The notes: a model not told the origin generated them from the letters alone. A stretch of DNA of 64,000 bases from Stenopsyche tienmushanensis (GCA_008973525.1 WACJ01000295.1:1-64000); one strand, 5' to 3'; counted from the stretch's first letter, positions 31,560-43,394 are shown. Made by a program: numbers and translations.

Positions 31560-32947
31560 TAAAAAAAAACAAATTAAGATTTAATTTTAAATTCCTGAAG
31601 TAAAAACACTTATTTCATTTTATTTGCAAAGCTACATAATTTTTTCCGACGGGACTTTTGGTTTGTCCGCCGCCGCGTTTATTTTGGTCCGTGAAACTGC
31701 ACTCTGCATCGTATTGAACGATTTTGTCGCTTGATTATCGCATAGCATCACTGCATATGTACATAGATAATATAACGCGGTAGAAATAATGCTGAATGAA
31801 TCATTTGCGATATAATGGTAGTATTTGATACATAAAAATATATGGCAATTCGTAAAATTTTGTCGCACAAAATTGATAAAGTAATCTATTTTCGTATTAA
31901 TAATGAAAACGAAGATTAGGCAGAGTGTCAAAATGATACAGCCATAAAAGAGTCACGATATGAAGGCTTTTGGGGAGGATCGGCGGAAGTCATTACTTGG
32001 CAAATGCATTTCTTCCGCCTGCTGATTCTTCGCAGATACCAACCCAAGAGCAGCATGTGATGTTTATTGGATAAGTAAACCGCTGATAGTTCATACAGAA
32101 CTTGACTCCCCAGAGTGAAAAGTTTCTTAAGCTTTATACTATGTACATCTTCACACATATATTTTAAAGTAGCTTCAAAATCATCTCAAGAGCAATCATT
32201 TGGGAGTCGGATATCAGAGCGGGAAGATTATCAAATTCGAGCGCCGAACCTGGGGATCTACCCGGGAGCTCATCAAACAGGATACACGCCGTAGTCACTT
32301 TGGACAATTTGTTAATTAAATACTGAATAATGTGTTGCAAACTTGTTTAGCCTATCTTGCGGCTAGGCGCTGATTGTTTTTGATAAGTCTTGATAGACTT
32401 TCAAACTTGAAGCTGGGAGGAGAGTGCATGTGTTCCTCGAATAATTTAAGTTTCCAATTTACCCCACACACAATCACAGCGTCTTAGCACAGCATCCGAT
32501 TCCAGGAAGAGAATATTGCGTCATTAAATCTGATTCCGGGAGCTTTGTTGCGGGGTGGAAGTCCATGAAAAATATTAATTTATTTGTAATCTTCGTAACA
32601 ATGCGGGGATATTAAATTTAATACGAAGCGACAATGAGCGTTCACCACATTCGGAGTATTTAAACTAATTCCTCGAATTTATGAGGTTTCATATTGAAAA
32701 ACGGATTACATACACAATAAGCATTACCTCCGGGAAAATGATATTTGGAGACAACTTGTGTTATATAAGTAAGAGCCCTTGCGTAATATATTCAAAATTG
32801 AATTTGTGATGATTGAGATAAATCCCTTCCATAATTTTAATATGACAGTTCCCATGCTAAATTTTACTTTTATGTCGGAGGAAATTGAAATTTTCGAGAT
32901 TTGATTAAAAAGATTTTGCTAAAAAATTTTTGAATAAGACCTCAGAC
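31560..32947. other. Low-repeat stretch, no gene seen
   Basis: No family repeat or convincing frame. 31930-32160 and 32200-32480 are less AT-rich but show no motif. Confidence 0.4.
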
Positions 32948-33010
32948 TCTGAAGTAATGAGGTCCAATCGAGAGATCATGGACATGTACGGTAGAGCATC
33001 AATTATCAGC
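32948..33010 (+). pseudogene. Possible coding remnant NREIMDMYG, shared with 56215-56270
   Basis: The frame reads MRSNREIMDMYGRASIISF. At 56215-56270 the frame reads MGLNREVMDMYGVASIVNF. The nucleotide differences fall largely at third codon positions (CGA/CGG, TAC/TAT, GGT/GGC, GCA/GCG) or give I/V and S/N exchanges, which suggests both derive from a translated sequence. The protein family is not recognised. The first copy ends right where the solo LTR-A was inserted (33038). Confidence 0.4.
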
Positions 33011-33033
33011 TTCATTCAAACCCACCATCTAAT

Positions 33034-33509
33034 ATACTGTTACATTGAAGCGGGGGTGCTCTTGGGGGCAGCGGCTCTACGCTTCTACGCACTCGTTGGT
33101 ATAACTAGGCTAATACACTCCGTTCTTCTATCGTATTATGTACAGCCGGATTGATGGATTCGACGCCCGTCCACCCGGGCGTCGAAAGAAAAGACTCTCT
33201 TACTCAGTAAGAGAAAGAGGGATTTGGCTGCGGAAAGGACGTATTCCCGCAGCCAAGGTCAACCGCCGACGCTTCCAACTCTCACCTCCTACGCGTAACC
33301 ATCCAACCGACAACGGTGCACGCGCAAGAAGCGATCGGTCGGTAATTGCAGGTGCAATATTCCCGTAGCTCCACAGAAGATGGCGCTGTTAAAATAGCAT
33401 ATTGCACCTAAAGAGAGACGGAGTTTGTTGCTGTTAATTTGGCGAATTAAATTCATCCAGATCACCAGCGCTATTGCAAGGAGATGCTTAATCGCCCACG
33501 CTACAATAC
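33034..33509 (-). mobile_element. Complete solo LTR-A with 4-bp target duplication
   Basis: The LTR occupies 33038-33505. Plus-strand ends are TGTTACATTGAAGCGG and AATCGCCCACGCTACA, i.e. TG...CA-type ends in the minus orientation (TGTAGCG...GTAACA). ATAC flanks both sides (33034-33037 and 33506-33509), the 4-bp duplication expected of Gypsy-type integrase. It contains all LTR-A blocks. A perfect 11-bp hairpin TTCGACGCCCG/CGGGCGTCGAA lies at 33159-33186. No internal region remains, consistent with LTR-LTR recombination. Confidence 0.9.
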
Positions 33510-33779
33510 ATTGGGCAGATCATATAGCGTGGATAAATAAGTAGATCTAGTCGGGACCTGAGTAATTGGAGGGTTATGTGTAAATTAAATGTATTAAACT
33601 ATCTGGTCATGCAATAAGTTGAGACTGGATAAACGACGATGGTGTTTTGGATTAGGATTAGCCACACAGGATTGTCTTTTACCATTATTTTGATTCCCTG
33701 AGAAAATTTACTCGCAAGGATTCCAGGCATCCACCCCTCTCACTTTCCATTTTCCAAAAAATGGCGAAGTTCCCGCATG

Positions 33780-34456
33780 AAGACCGGTTTCAGACTACAT
33801 GCGCCTGGAGGTGCGTTGGAGAGAAAGCAAGGAGAAGTTACGCTAAAAAGCAAAAGCAAGATCACTAGCATCACCTACCTTATCTAACCTATATGTATTA
33901 GGCTGTTGAAGATAGCGGTCTCGCCTTTGGCACAGACTCCACCAACTTCTATAATCAGTAGTTTCACACACCCCTTCCAGCACAGAGTAAGCTACTTACC
34001 CAAATAATGTTAGCTGGGCTCTCTCAGCAGCGTTTGATGAGCAAACCGACGAGACGATCTACTCCACATCATTACCCCAGGAATTCGACCGTTACCCACG
34101 GGCATAGGGATCCCTCCTCCTGGAGTTTTGTGGGAAGAAGACGTCTTTACTCAATTTATTAAGAGGTGATTTTGGAAGTCTCTTTGTCTGGTTGTATTTT
34201 GTTTATCGAAACATTTTAACCATCCTTGGTCCTCCTCCTTCTTCTTTAATCGGCAATTCCAAATTCCACTTTACGGGTCTCACACGTATCCAACTCATAT
34301 TAGCTGGGTTATCCCAGTAGCGTTTGATGAGCAAATCTAAGAGGCTGCTTTCGTCCACCTCTACTCTACGTCATTACTCCAGGGGTTTGGCTGTTATCCA
34401 CGGGCGCCTCCCTGGGGTTTCATAGGTGGACACCGTATAGTGAAATATCCACCCGG
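33780..34456 (+). repeat. R1-type LINE 3' UTR family, two copies in tandem
   Basis: The first copy (33780-34147) has GACCGGTTTCAGACTACATG, AGGCTGTTGAAGATAGCGG, ATTACCCCAGGAATTCGACC and GGAGTTTTGTGGGAAGAAG. The second (34236-34456) restarts at AATCGGCAATTCCA and repeats CAACTCATATTAGCTGGG, AGCGTTTGATGAGCAAA and CTCCCTGGGGTTTCATAGGT, ending ATCCACCCGGGTGGTAA. Head-to-tail arrangement is also seen at 57917-59270. Confidence 0.6.
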
Positions 34457-34609
34457 GTGGTAATATTTGAGATTTTTTTGCAAAAAATAGTCAGTCAAAA
34501 TATTAATAACGTGCCTACGAAAAGACAAGCGACATTTTTATTACTTATTTTTAAATTTTAACGCATATAATTAACGCAGACTAAATATTGTTTGGGTACT
34601 TAATATTTC

Positions 34610-34783
34610 GTCGGTTAACCTTGACGGCGGAAAGATGTTCTCCCTGCAGGTAAGCAAAAAACATGTGCACGAGCGTTGACTTCATTGAAGAGCACGTGGG
34701 AGCGGAGTGATCCGGAAACTCTGTTCCAAATGTCCCCCGTCCCACATTACACTGGTGTCAGATGTGGGATTCGAGCCCGCGCC
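34610..34783 (+). mobile_element. LTR-A 3' part with extended tRNA-Leu complementarity
   Basis: 34610-34752 is the LTR-A 3' third (GCACGTGGGAGCGGAG, CTCTGTTCC, CCCACATTACA). The primer site at 34753 is TGGTGTCAGATGTGGGAT and complementarity to tRNA-Leu continues with TCGAGCCCGCGCC to 34783. About 28 of 31 positions agree with the reverse complement of a generic eukaryotic tRNA-Leu as I recall it, through acceptor stem, T arm and into the variable arm. Other copies match only about 18 bases. GATGTGGGATT recurs at 34789. Confidence 0.7.
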
Positions 34784-36888
34784 AATTAGATGTGGGATTT
34801 GAACAAAACAAGAAGTGATAAAGAGTGTCCCCCATATATAATCAAAACTGTAAAGCACCAATTCATAATTAAATAATGGATACATTTTGCAATTATGTAT
34901 ATATAATACATACAATTCGGATAGACGGAAAGAAGTCTTTCATTCTCGATGGATCCAAAATGGCTTTCATACGAGCGACTAATTAAATTGGAAACGGGCA
35001 GCATTATCATTTATAACGTGTCCTCATACATATGTAAGCGAGCAAAAATCGAATTTGAGAAGAGGAACGGTCATCGGAGGCGATAAGTGTGGATGAGTGT
35101 CTGTGAAGGGCGCGTTATATATGGAGGGCGCCAAAATCAGGGCGGACTATCGAAATAAGCGCTGACGCAAATAAAACCAACCCTTCGCATATATCACCGT
35201 AAATTCTCCGGCGGAGGGACGAGGGTGGCTCGGTCATGTCTACATTTTTCAGTCTTCGATATTAACACATCGGGTGCCGTGTATTCGTAATTTGGGCACA
35301 GTGATTTACATCTTCCCTAACTAGTAATATATGGGCGCATCTATCATCCGCAGATCGAAAATGCTAGAAATGTGGGTCAGCCATTTTCCACTGTATATTT
35401 TTACGGTCAGCTATTTTTTACAATATATTAAATCCCACAGCTATCATAAAGATATTTTTCATAGGATCTCACAAATGGCCTCCTTCTTTTATCAAAATAA
35501 ATATCTATCCGACAGGGTACTTTATTATTTTGTTCCACGTGTATGGGGCTACCGTTTAAGTGTAAGGCGTCGTCTTGGGGTCGCATGATCTCGTAAATTT
35601 CACATCTATTTTTTTTTTATAGAGGCTACTAAAACCATTTTTCAAATATATCCGTACGATTTAAAAGTCCAAATACAACCCCATAGTGGGTTCACTCATT
35701 TTGACTAATGTATCTGAAATTTACCTGTAAATAAGCTGGTGGAAAGAATCAATAATTTTGAGAACAGAAATTGTTTGGGAGTCTCTTTGTTGAAGAACAG
35801 GCTCTTTTTGTACTAGAAATGTATGTACTCATGTGCAATGGGAAACTAGGAACTTCTAATATGTCATGTATGTTGAATAATTGATTCGACTACCAGTAAT
35901 CAAGTTGACGTAAACTTTGTGTAAAATTAACACATGGTCAACCTGCAGTGCACGAGGCTTTGTCAATGGCTAATCGAGCCTTCAAAGGAATTTCAATTAA
36001 ATCCAGTGAGTCGGTTTTGACAAGTTTGCGCTTTGATAGTACAATATGTATTCGATAAGGATACAATGTAATGTATTTTGGTCTTTTTGTTGGTAAGAAA
36101 AAAGTTTAGAAATAGCAGATATGAGATAAATGATAGGAAATAAAAGCATGGAAGAAAAATGGGACCATTGGGATTGTTCCATGCTTTCGGGATGCTAAGG
36201 AAACCTACCGAGAAGATTATATGAAAATGTTATATACAATCTTAAGGTTGAGATTTTTTACTAAAAACTAATTAAATTTGAATATTTATTAATTTAAATT
36301 CATTAAAAAACACGCTCTAGTGCGATTAACGACAATAAAATTGCAATCATAAAAATAATCTCATGTTATATATTCCATGACATTAATAAAGATGCGTTTC
36401 CTGAACCAAGACTCGATACAAAAAGTTTGTAAAACTAATGCACAGTATCCATTTAGTTAACCTTATTTGTTTTTTGTCGTCTTAATGCGATTAGCGACAA
36501 TTTATGAACGCCTTTAAGATTCCACTACTATGACTATTTTTTTTATTAACAATAACACTTTTAAATTTTTAAAATTGTTTGTACAAATGTATATTTTTTT
36601 CAGTTTGCTAAAATTAGGGTGTACTACATGAGCGTTCGGAATTCGTAAAATGCTATAACAATTTTTTTTAAACAATTTTTGAAATTTTTTCTTACAAATT
36701 AATCTTTTCCCAGAAGTTATGTTAACACTGGTTATTTTTAACGGCCTGTTACCACTTTGACGTGCACAGTCGTCAAACCCCGTCATGCGTCAGCAGATAA
36801 TATTTGTTTTTTTGTGTCAGATAAGTCTATGCACACCGTCTTTGTGGGACACTTCAGATCTTATCTCACATCGACGAAACTCTTAGAA
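34784..36888. other. Low-repeat stretch, no gene seen
   Basis: 2.1 kb without family repeats. 35040-35280 is GC-richer. Frames at 34786-35010 and 35331-35588 have no motif. Confidence 0.4.
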
Positions 36889-37594
36889 TCCCATGCTCTA
36901 GCATCGTTAACATTGAAGGTACCATATTGCTAGGGGAAAGCGAGCTGATTTCCCAGTTCCTCCGTAGGATGTCCCTTTCGATGCTCCATGCTGGGCAGAC
37001 AAATGTCATGTGTGTCATGTACTCCGCTCCGCAGTGGTGGCACGCCGGGCCAGTCCTCTTCGCCAATTTTGTGTATGTAGCTACAAAAACAGCCGTGCGC
37101 GGTAAGTAACCTGGCTCAAGTGGTAGCACAGTTGACCATAATGTCTGGCTACCAAAGTATTAGCTCGTGCGTCATTTAGCAGAGTTGTCCAATCAAGACT
37201 GCTTACGCCGCCATAATTCTTTGCTTAGCGTTATTCCTGTCTTTACCTTTCTGTATAGCCTGTCTCTCGTAGGCAAGCAGGTCGATTGGCGGTAAAGAAC
37301 TCTTTCAATTTGTAGTGTTTTGGTCCACATTGGCGCGCCGTAACAACAGTACCGAGTGCACTACGTCGCTGTAGAGTCGCCTCCTGTTTGTTTTTGGGTC
37401 ACCAATGTGGGCACCAATCTGGCCAGATTATCCGTGATACTGTCCGCCTTCGCTGCTGCCTTCCCTGGTGGGTAACAAATCGGAGTTTATCATCAATCTC
37501 AACTCCCAAATACTGAATGGATTTTTAATATTGCAACCCCCGATCCTCAGGAGAAAGATCTCCTCGGACGACCAGCTCTTCGACTTTTGCCACC
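36889..37594 (-). pseudogene. R1-type LINE C-terminal fragment, sister of 13464-14700
   Basis: The minus strand reads TKLAKRTGPACHHCGAEYMT, HMTFVCPAWSIERDILRRNW and SPSNMVPSMLTMLEHG: the Cys-Cys-His-Cys C-terminal zinc-finger-like region typical of R1/I-type LINE ORF2 proteins (C-x2-C ... H ... C). Higher coordinates show the NLARLVPTLVTQKQTGG-like and GAPMWTKTL-like regions in broken frames. The nucleotide match with 13573-14400 extends over most of the length. Confidence 0.85.
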
Positions 37595-38936
37595 GAGCGA
37601 ATTAAACCATAAAGGTGTTCCGTCGTTCATCGCAGCCGACTCGTGGGTCGGGACCATTGTTATGGATTGCGCTGCAATCGATCACGCATCGCGCCGAGAT
37701 GCTCTCAATCGCAGGTTTGCGTGCGAACAACGCGATCTTCAAATCGCAGCGACGAAAGACGATTTTTATTTAAATTATAAATAAAAGTGTTAAAAATGGT
37801 ACACCAATATTTACTATGTTATTATCTTTTAATTAATAAAAAATCGTCCAAGTATTATATTTCTGATGATGTGAATAAATAATAATATTGTATTAAAAAT
37901 AGAAGTACGACATTGAAAATTAAGTGATTTGGAGCGCTGCGCGTTACATTTGCGGGCATACTCTTTCTGGATCACTCGAGTGCGCTCGCAGCATGTGCGA
38001 TAATACCCATAAAAGGGTGGATCTATTTGTGGTCGATGTGTCTTGTCCGAATTTGAATTCATACAAAAAATATATTGTAATTGAATTCCGAATCTTCATA
38101 TGGTACTATGCAATATTTTGTTTGGAAAATAGTGTTTTTATATTTAGAAAATCCATAAAAAATCTCGGATATAATACAATGTATCAAACACAACATGTAG
38201 AAAAGGATATCATCCCAGTTCAGGACTATTTATTTACATGAGGAACAAATCCCATGGGAAATGCCTCAAGAACGATCTTCCCGTGGAAGTCCATATACTC
38301 CTTGTTTGCACGATAGGAACACACAAAAATTAATCTCACTCATTTATATATTGTATATATAGAGAGAGACAATCTTATACAGCATCCTTGCAATTAGCAA
38401 TCTTATCTCAAAAAGCCTATTTATCCCCGCTTAAATATACATACGGGATAAATATTAATTACACCCTTTTTTCGTATACATTATTAATGACGACAAATGA
38501 AAATAGTATTTGCGATGCGTACGGCAAAATATACATTTAATATGAGGAATAAGGGAAGTCCGACAGGGGCGGATCGGGCAATAAATATCTCTTCGCACGG
38601 AGTGATATATGTGAATTAATTTCAATGTTCGCTGAATTACAAAATGTACACGTGTAGCGGCGCACGTGGATCTCTTTGGATTTTTATGAAAATGTTTCTT
38701 ACGAGTTAGTTTTTTCGTGAAAGGAATATCGGAGGGGCTTTTGGCATGTAACACCCCTTGTACCTTACTACGGAATATTCATTGTATGAGAATAATCCCA
38801 TCCATCACAATCCTAATAAAGATTCCTGTGTATTTTATATCATCAATGTACCATAAAAATCTTATAACAAGGATTGATCACGAAATTGATATTTAAAAAA
38901 TGATAATATGCGATATTAAGTGTATCGATTTTCTTC
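37595..38936. other. Low-repeat stretch, no gene seen
   Basis: Moderately GC-rich pockets (37600-37770, 37925-38050, 38500-38760). Overlapping frames on both strands at 37829-38241 and 38455-38754 show no motif. Confidence 0.4.
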
Positions 38937-39181
38937 ACTAAATAACTATTTATTCCACATGTGTGTGAGAGAGAGAGACTTGGCTGCAGGAGGGACGACC
39001 TCCCGCAGTCAAGGCTAACCGACGACTCTCCCGACTCCCGCCTCCTGCGCGTCACTCCCCAACCGGCAACGCAGCAAGCAATCGGCCGGTATGCAGGTGC
39101 AATGTCTCCGTAGGGACACAAAAGATGGCGCTGTTAAAATAACACATTGCTCATGAAGAGAGACGGAAGATATCGCTGTTA
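38937..39181 (-). mobile_element. LTR-A fragment
   Basis: It carries TATTTATTCCACATGTGTGT, a GA run, GGCTGCAGGAGGGACGACCT, CGGCCGGTATGCAGGTGCAA and AGATGGCGCTGTTAAAATAA. It matches 1-306 nearly base for base over most of its length, including the CTAAATAACTATTTATTCCA edge. Both LTR termini are absent. Confidence 0.8.
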
Positions 39182-40059
39182 AGATTTTATAAATAAAAAT
39201 GAAACATTAAATTAATCCTTTCATTGTCAAACAATCGGCAAAGACTTTTCGATACGCCTAATTTGTAAGAATGAGAACGTATCAATACAATTCGGGGTGA
39301 TTTTCAACATTGGGGAGACCCGACAGAGCACGTAAGATTTATTCGAAAGCTATTGTTAAGTACTTTGAGCATATTATTGAACATCTTTAAGTTAATAATT
39401 CTTCAATATATATAAAAAATACAAATACTGAATGTCAAATGTACTTTTAATACTTAAGAAAATCGGATGGAAGGTGTATTTTTAAAACATAAACACGTTA
39501 AAAGCCGATTAATGCTATCGATATTATGAAAGAATTTGATGAAGTATGATGATGGGATTTATTTTGAATACTTGTATTCGAATAGGATAGGAAGTAAAGT
39601 TACAAGGACTCCTGAGGCTGGAAATAATTTTTATTTTGAAGTTAACCTACCTGGCGGGTAGGAGGGATCTTTACGATCAGAATGTCTACAGACATCTCGA
39701 AAATTGTTGGGAAAAATTTATAACAACTTATCATTATTAGGACGATATCATAAACTTCCATTATTTAAATTCTAAATTCATCAAGTAGGTTATATCTTGG
39801 AATCTTATTATAAAAGTTTAAAATTCCATGTTTATTCTGATTATTCATTAAATTCCTGTTCAAATAAACAATCCTTTTTTAACTACCAATGGCAATGAAA
39901 AAATGACATGACACTTTAACCATTTGATGAGTATGCCCTCACACGTTGAGTGCGCACTTGAGCGATCCAGTGAGAGTATGCACGCACATGTTGAGTGCAA
40001 TTATTTATTTACAATGTTTTCTACAACAGTAGAATCCAAAAACTGTAAACTAAATGGTA
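39182..40059. other. AT-rich stretch, nothing recognised
   Basis: TTTAACCATTTGATGAGTAT near 39917, with ACGCACATGTTGAGTGC, has a distant echo near 46078. No gene seen. Confidence 0.4.
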
Positions 40060-40290
40060 ATACGGTCGGTTCTGGGTTACCCCGGACTAGCCACTCAGAA
40101 TATCATCTACTGAAATTTATTCCGGCAGGATGACACCCATGCAATAGCTTCCAGGTTCCCAATTTTTCCACTCTGCGTCCTCTAGACTCTAGAGGAAGTG
40201 AGTTTCCTGCAAAGAGAACAGCTTCCGATTTTGCATGTACTTGAAGGCACGCTGGACTAAATGCTAGCTGGCTGGGAATTGGATGGTGAC
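40060..40290 (+). repeat. R1-type LINE 3' UTR family, 5' portion
   Basis: GGGTTACCCCGGACTAGCCA, ATCTACTGAA and CTCTGCGTCCTCTAGA correspond to GGGTTACCCTGGACTAGTGA, TTCCACTGATC and CTCCGCGCCCTCCAGAAGAG at 42540-42655, and in reverse at 58290-58400. The copy ends at the LTR-A insertion at 40303. About 40675-40710 (GCAGCAGATGACGGACTACA) is another scrap of the same family. Confidence 0.5.
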
Positions 40291-40302
40291 GGTTAACGTT
40301 AA

Positions 40303-40648
40303 TGTAGCGTGGGCGATTTAACATCCCCAGCAAACCGAGGGATTACTTCTTGCGCGATTGGGTAGTAACGCGCAGGAGGCGGGAGTCGGGAGAGTCGTCG
40401 GTTAGCCTTGGCTGCGGGATGTCGTCCCTCCTGCAGCCAGATCTCTCTCTCGCGTGGAATAAATTGTTACTTAGAGAAAAGAGTATTTCTATTCGACGCC
40501 CATCTATTCCCACCCATTCTTCCAGCAAAATCACGGCCCGATAGAAGAACGGACCAGTGCACTAGCACGGCCATTCTGACGAACACGTGGGGGCGGGGAG
40601 CCACCTGGGGACTCTTCCCCCGAGAGCGCTCCCGGCTCAACGTTACAC
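40303..40648 (+). mobile_element. LTR-A copy with internal deletion of U3
   Basis: It starts TGTAGCGTGGGCGATTTAAC, then skips most of U3 to CTTCTTGCGCGATTGGGTAG. It continues CTTGGCTGCGGGATGTCGTC, CTCTCTCTCGCGTGGAATAA (AATAAA at 40459-40464), AGAAGAACGGACCAGTGCAC and CGGCTCAACGTTACAC. The following TAAGATCAAGGG is not the usual primer site but resembles the sequence after the copy near 63060 (CAAGATCAAGAC). The target duplication is not evident. Confidence 0.8.
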
Positions 40649-40847
40649 TAAGATCAAGGGAAATATTATCAAAAGGGACTGCAGCAGATGACGGACTACA
40701 GGGGCTACATTATGCAACATTGTGCAACATTATGTTCAGAAGAGTGTTAGCCACCCTGTGAATACAGTCAGTTAAATGTGATTTATTGACAATTTTCTGT
40801 ATGTTTGATTGTAATTATTCTATACTGAGTAAACTGAGTTTTAATTA

Positions 40848-40960
40848 ATTCATTGAACCCTTAAGTAGATATGACGTATATATCCGTCAAGACCAATCCA
40901 TGCAAAATGGGTATGACGAATATATCCGCATTGTGGAAGTTAAGCAAGCAAGTCAAAACT
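40848..40960 (+). repeat. Repeat shared with 60727-60850 (TTAA-edge element?)
   Basis: ACCCTTAAGTAGATATGACG, TATATATCCGTCAAGACCAA, CATGCAAAATGGGTATGACG and TATATCCGCATTGTGGAAGT match 60732-60830 with about one change in ten. The 60 kb copy begins right after TTAA (60728-60731), and the tandem TATATCCGTC/GACGNATATA motifs are palindromic. A piggyBac-type end is possible but no second end was found. Confidence 0.5.
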
Positions 40961-41439
40961 TGCACGATTTTAATATGTTTTCGATTCAAACTAAATATTA
41001 AGTTTGGGCCACTTTCTGTGTCGCTGAGTGTATTATTGATTAAATTATTGTTGTTTGTTAAATTACATCTATAAAACGGATTTATATTATAGTATTATCA
41101 GCCAATTCGAAGCATCTGATTGTATATTTGTCATTGCATTTTCAGGAGTTATTATGGTACTGCATAAGGGTTATTGTGCGTCCAAAACAATAGGGGTTGA
41201 CACAACAATAAAGCGATGAAAGTCTGCAAACAGTACACATCCTGATTTTAATTATTGCTAGCCAACTATAGGAACGCATCATGACTATTTATTAAATGGG
41301 GATACTTTATTCGCTATAATAAAAATAGAAAACAATGGCATTGCCATTATGACAAAATTGTATGGAACTGCGAGCAAAAGGCTACCTATTCAGTTACAAC
41401 AATTAATTTCATAAATAACAAGCGCCGAAATTAATTGAA

Positions 41440-42060
41440 TAATTAAATATATTAATTAATTTTGACAATTATATCCGTCGCCGTCGAAATAAATTATCGC
41501 AGGGTGGGCGCGAATGGGGGCGGGCGGGCGAGGCGCCCATATTTCGGGGCCGAAGTCCGTCCCTGCAATATCAGAGCCGGAGTTTTTCTATCAAATCCTA
41601 TTAAGCCAAGAGAGGGAAACCGGGCGTAAGGTTACAGCGCCTCGTAATTCCTCGTCGCTATTTATTTTTTTCCCACCGCGTATACGAAGACGAGGGATAA
41701 AATACGAGGAATTCATATGAGCAGGAAGGAAATCGCTTATTGATCGATCTCGTGTGTATTCAAAATTATTAACGCCGACAGTGGCTCGGAAAATCGAAAT
41801 CGAACAATGGGGAATTGCGACGACGATCTTCCCTGGAAGGAGCGCATTCGGGATTAGCGGCGGAATCTCCTCCGCGCAAAAAAATCCCGAAATTATTCAT
41901 GAGGCGCTTGCTTAGAAAACCAAATTTTCTGATAAGCGGCTTAACTCGAAATATTATTAAAACGAGATTCAAAGTATGTACTCATTACGGTGAGAGATCC
42001 GCGCAAAAAGTATCTCAAAGGATTTAATTTACATGAAACGGAATATATTATTTTGTATTG
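41440..42060. other. GC-rich pocket in AT-rich DNA, no gene identified
   Basis: 41490-41700 and 41790-41900 are clearly GC-richer than the window and rich in CpG (GGGCGCGAATGGGGGCGGGC at about 41507-41526). Frames occur on both strands (41514-41720 +, 41769-41972 -, 41815-42027 +) but show no family motif. This looks more like a CpG-rich regulatory or first-exon region than a transposon; no family repeat overlaps it. Confidence 0.35.
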
Positions 42061-42499
42061 ACTTACAAGATCGCAGCGCTTCCCAAACTATTTATCAATT
42101 TACCTGAACCGCCCCTAATCACGAAACGTAAATAGTTTATGCGCAAAGTTTTCTCTTATCCTAATTGCGCGATGCGCTCACTCGGGGATGCTAGTTTACA
42201 TATTTGGGGAGGGGTTGAAAGATGCTCGGTGTAGTCCCGTAAAATTGATAACGCGAAACCCCTGGCTTAAATCTAATTTAACGGCACTGGATTAAAATGT
42301 AAGCTATTTGACTTTCTGATACTGAAGTATGAATATTAAAATTAAAAAACATACTTTGGGTACAAGCAAAAGCTTTTTAATAAAATCGTCCAATTTAATA
42401 AAAGCCATGGACATGTACAGTGACTATGGGGGAGTTTACTTATTTGTTTACAACAGATAACAGACAACAGTCAACGACTAACTGGATTGAGGGATCATT
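42061..42499. other. Stretch with no recognised element
   Basis: Unremarkable, except that GACAACAGTCAACGACTAAC just before 42500 reappears inverted at about 58448-58470, so the LINE 3' UTR family may begin slightly earlier than I draw it. Confidence 0.4.
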
Positions 42500-42990
42500 A
42501 ATGTGCGATCCCATTTTTTGCACTGCTGCATGGTTTGTTCCGGGTTACCCTGGACTAGTGATACAGAGAGTGTCTTCCACTGATCTTTTGGTCCCGCTAG
42601 AAGCGCAGAGCATCTAGGCGCCCACCCTTTTTGCTCCGCGCCCTCCAGAAGAGGCAAGGTTGCCTAGCCACGGAGACGAATCGCCGTTCAAACAGCCTAA
42701 AATCGTTCTCCCCTATATGTCTAGGCTGTTGAGGTTAGTGGTGAGACTTTGACACAGTCTTCACCAACTACTGTAATCGGCTGTCCCACACACTCCTTAA
42801 TGGGTGCACAGCACAGGGTGATCTGCACACCCAACTCATGCTAACTGGCGTTTGATGAGCCAACTAACGAGGTTATTTTAGCACACCTCTACTCCACATC
42901 ATTACACCGTTGCCCACGAGCGTAAGATCATCCTGGCCCCCCCTGAGGTTTTATGTGTGGGCATCATGGAGTCTAACACCCACCCGGATT
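42500..42990 (+). repeat. R1-type LINE 3' UTR family, long copy
   Basis: Blocks in order: GTTCCGGGTTACCCTGGACT, CTAGCCACGGAGACGAATCG, CTAGGCTGTTGAGGTTAGTG, AATCGGCTGTCCCACACACT, CCAACTCATGCTAACTGG, CTCCACATCATTACACC, then GTGTGGGCATCATGGAGTCT and AACACCCACCCGG. It abuts the mariner fragment that starts near 42995, so one inserted at the edge of the other. Confidence 0.6.
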
Positions 42991-42994
42991 TGTT

Positions 42995-43262
42995 TACAAC
43001 AGTAAAATATTGGGCGGCAAAGTTCAAACGAGACCGTAAGAGCTATCAAGACGAACAACGCAATGATCAACCAAACGAGATGACCCACACCAGAAATTTT
43101 GAAAAAATATCCACAAATTAATATTGGATGACCGTCAACTAGAAGTACACAAGCTGGTAGATATGGTAGTCATTTTCAAAAATGCCGTACATCGCATATT
43201 GATTGCAAATTTGCACATGAGAAAGCTATGCGCAAGATGGGTGCCGCGTTTGCTCGCGTATT
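42995..43262 (+). pseudogene. mariner transposase fragment (DNA-binding half)
   Basis: With frameshifts the plus strand reads TVKYWAAKFKRDRKSYQDEQ, EKIHKLILDDRQLEVHKLVD, NAVHRILIANLHMRKLCARW and VPRLLAYF. This covers the second helix-turn-helix and the linker. It is collinear with 27028-27445 (minus strand). Ends and catalytic part are absent. Confidence 0.85.
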
Positions 43263-43394
43263 TCCGTGACTTCCTTCTTAGATACATATAGTTCCAGGCT
43301 AAATAAAAAGCGTGCCTTTCCGATATTTTGAGCCTTCCATCGAGCTCTTCGAATCCTATATAATGTGTGGTGACAATATTTTTGAGTGTGGGCA

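Noticed and set aside
34753..34783. Minus-strand tRNA-Leu gene
   Set aside because: Only the 3' third of the tRNA is represented, directly after an LTR end; anticodon and D arms are absent, so it is a primer-binding region.
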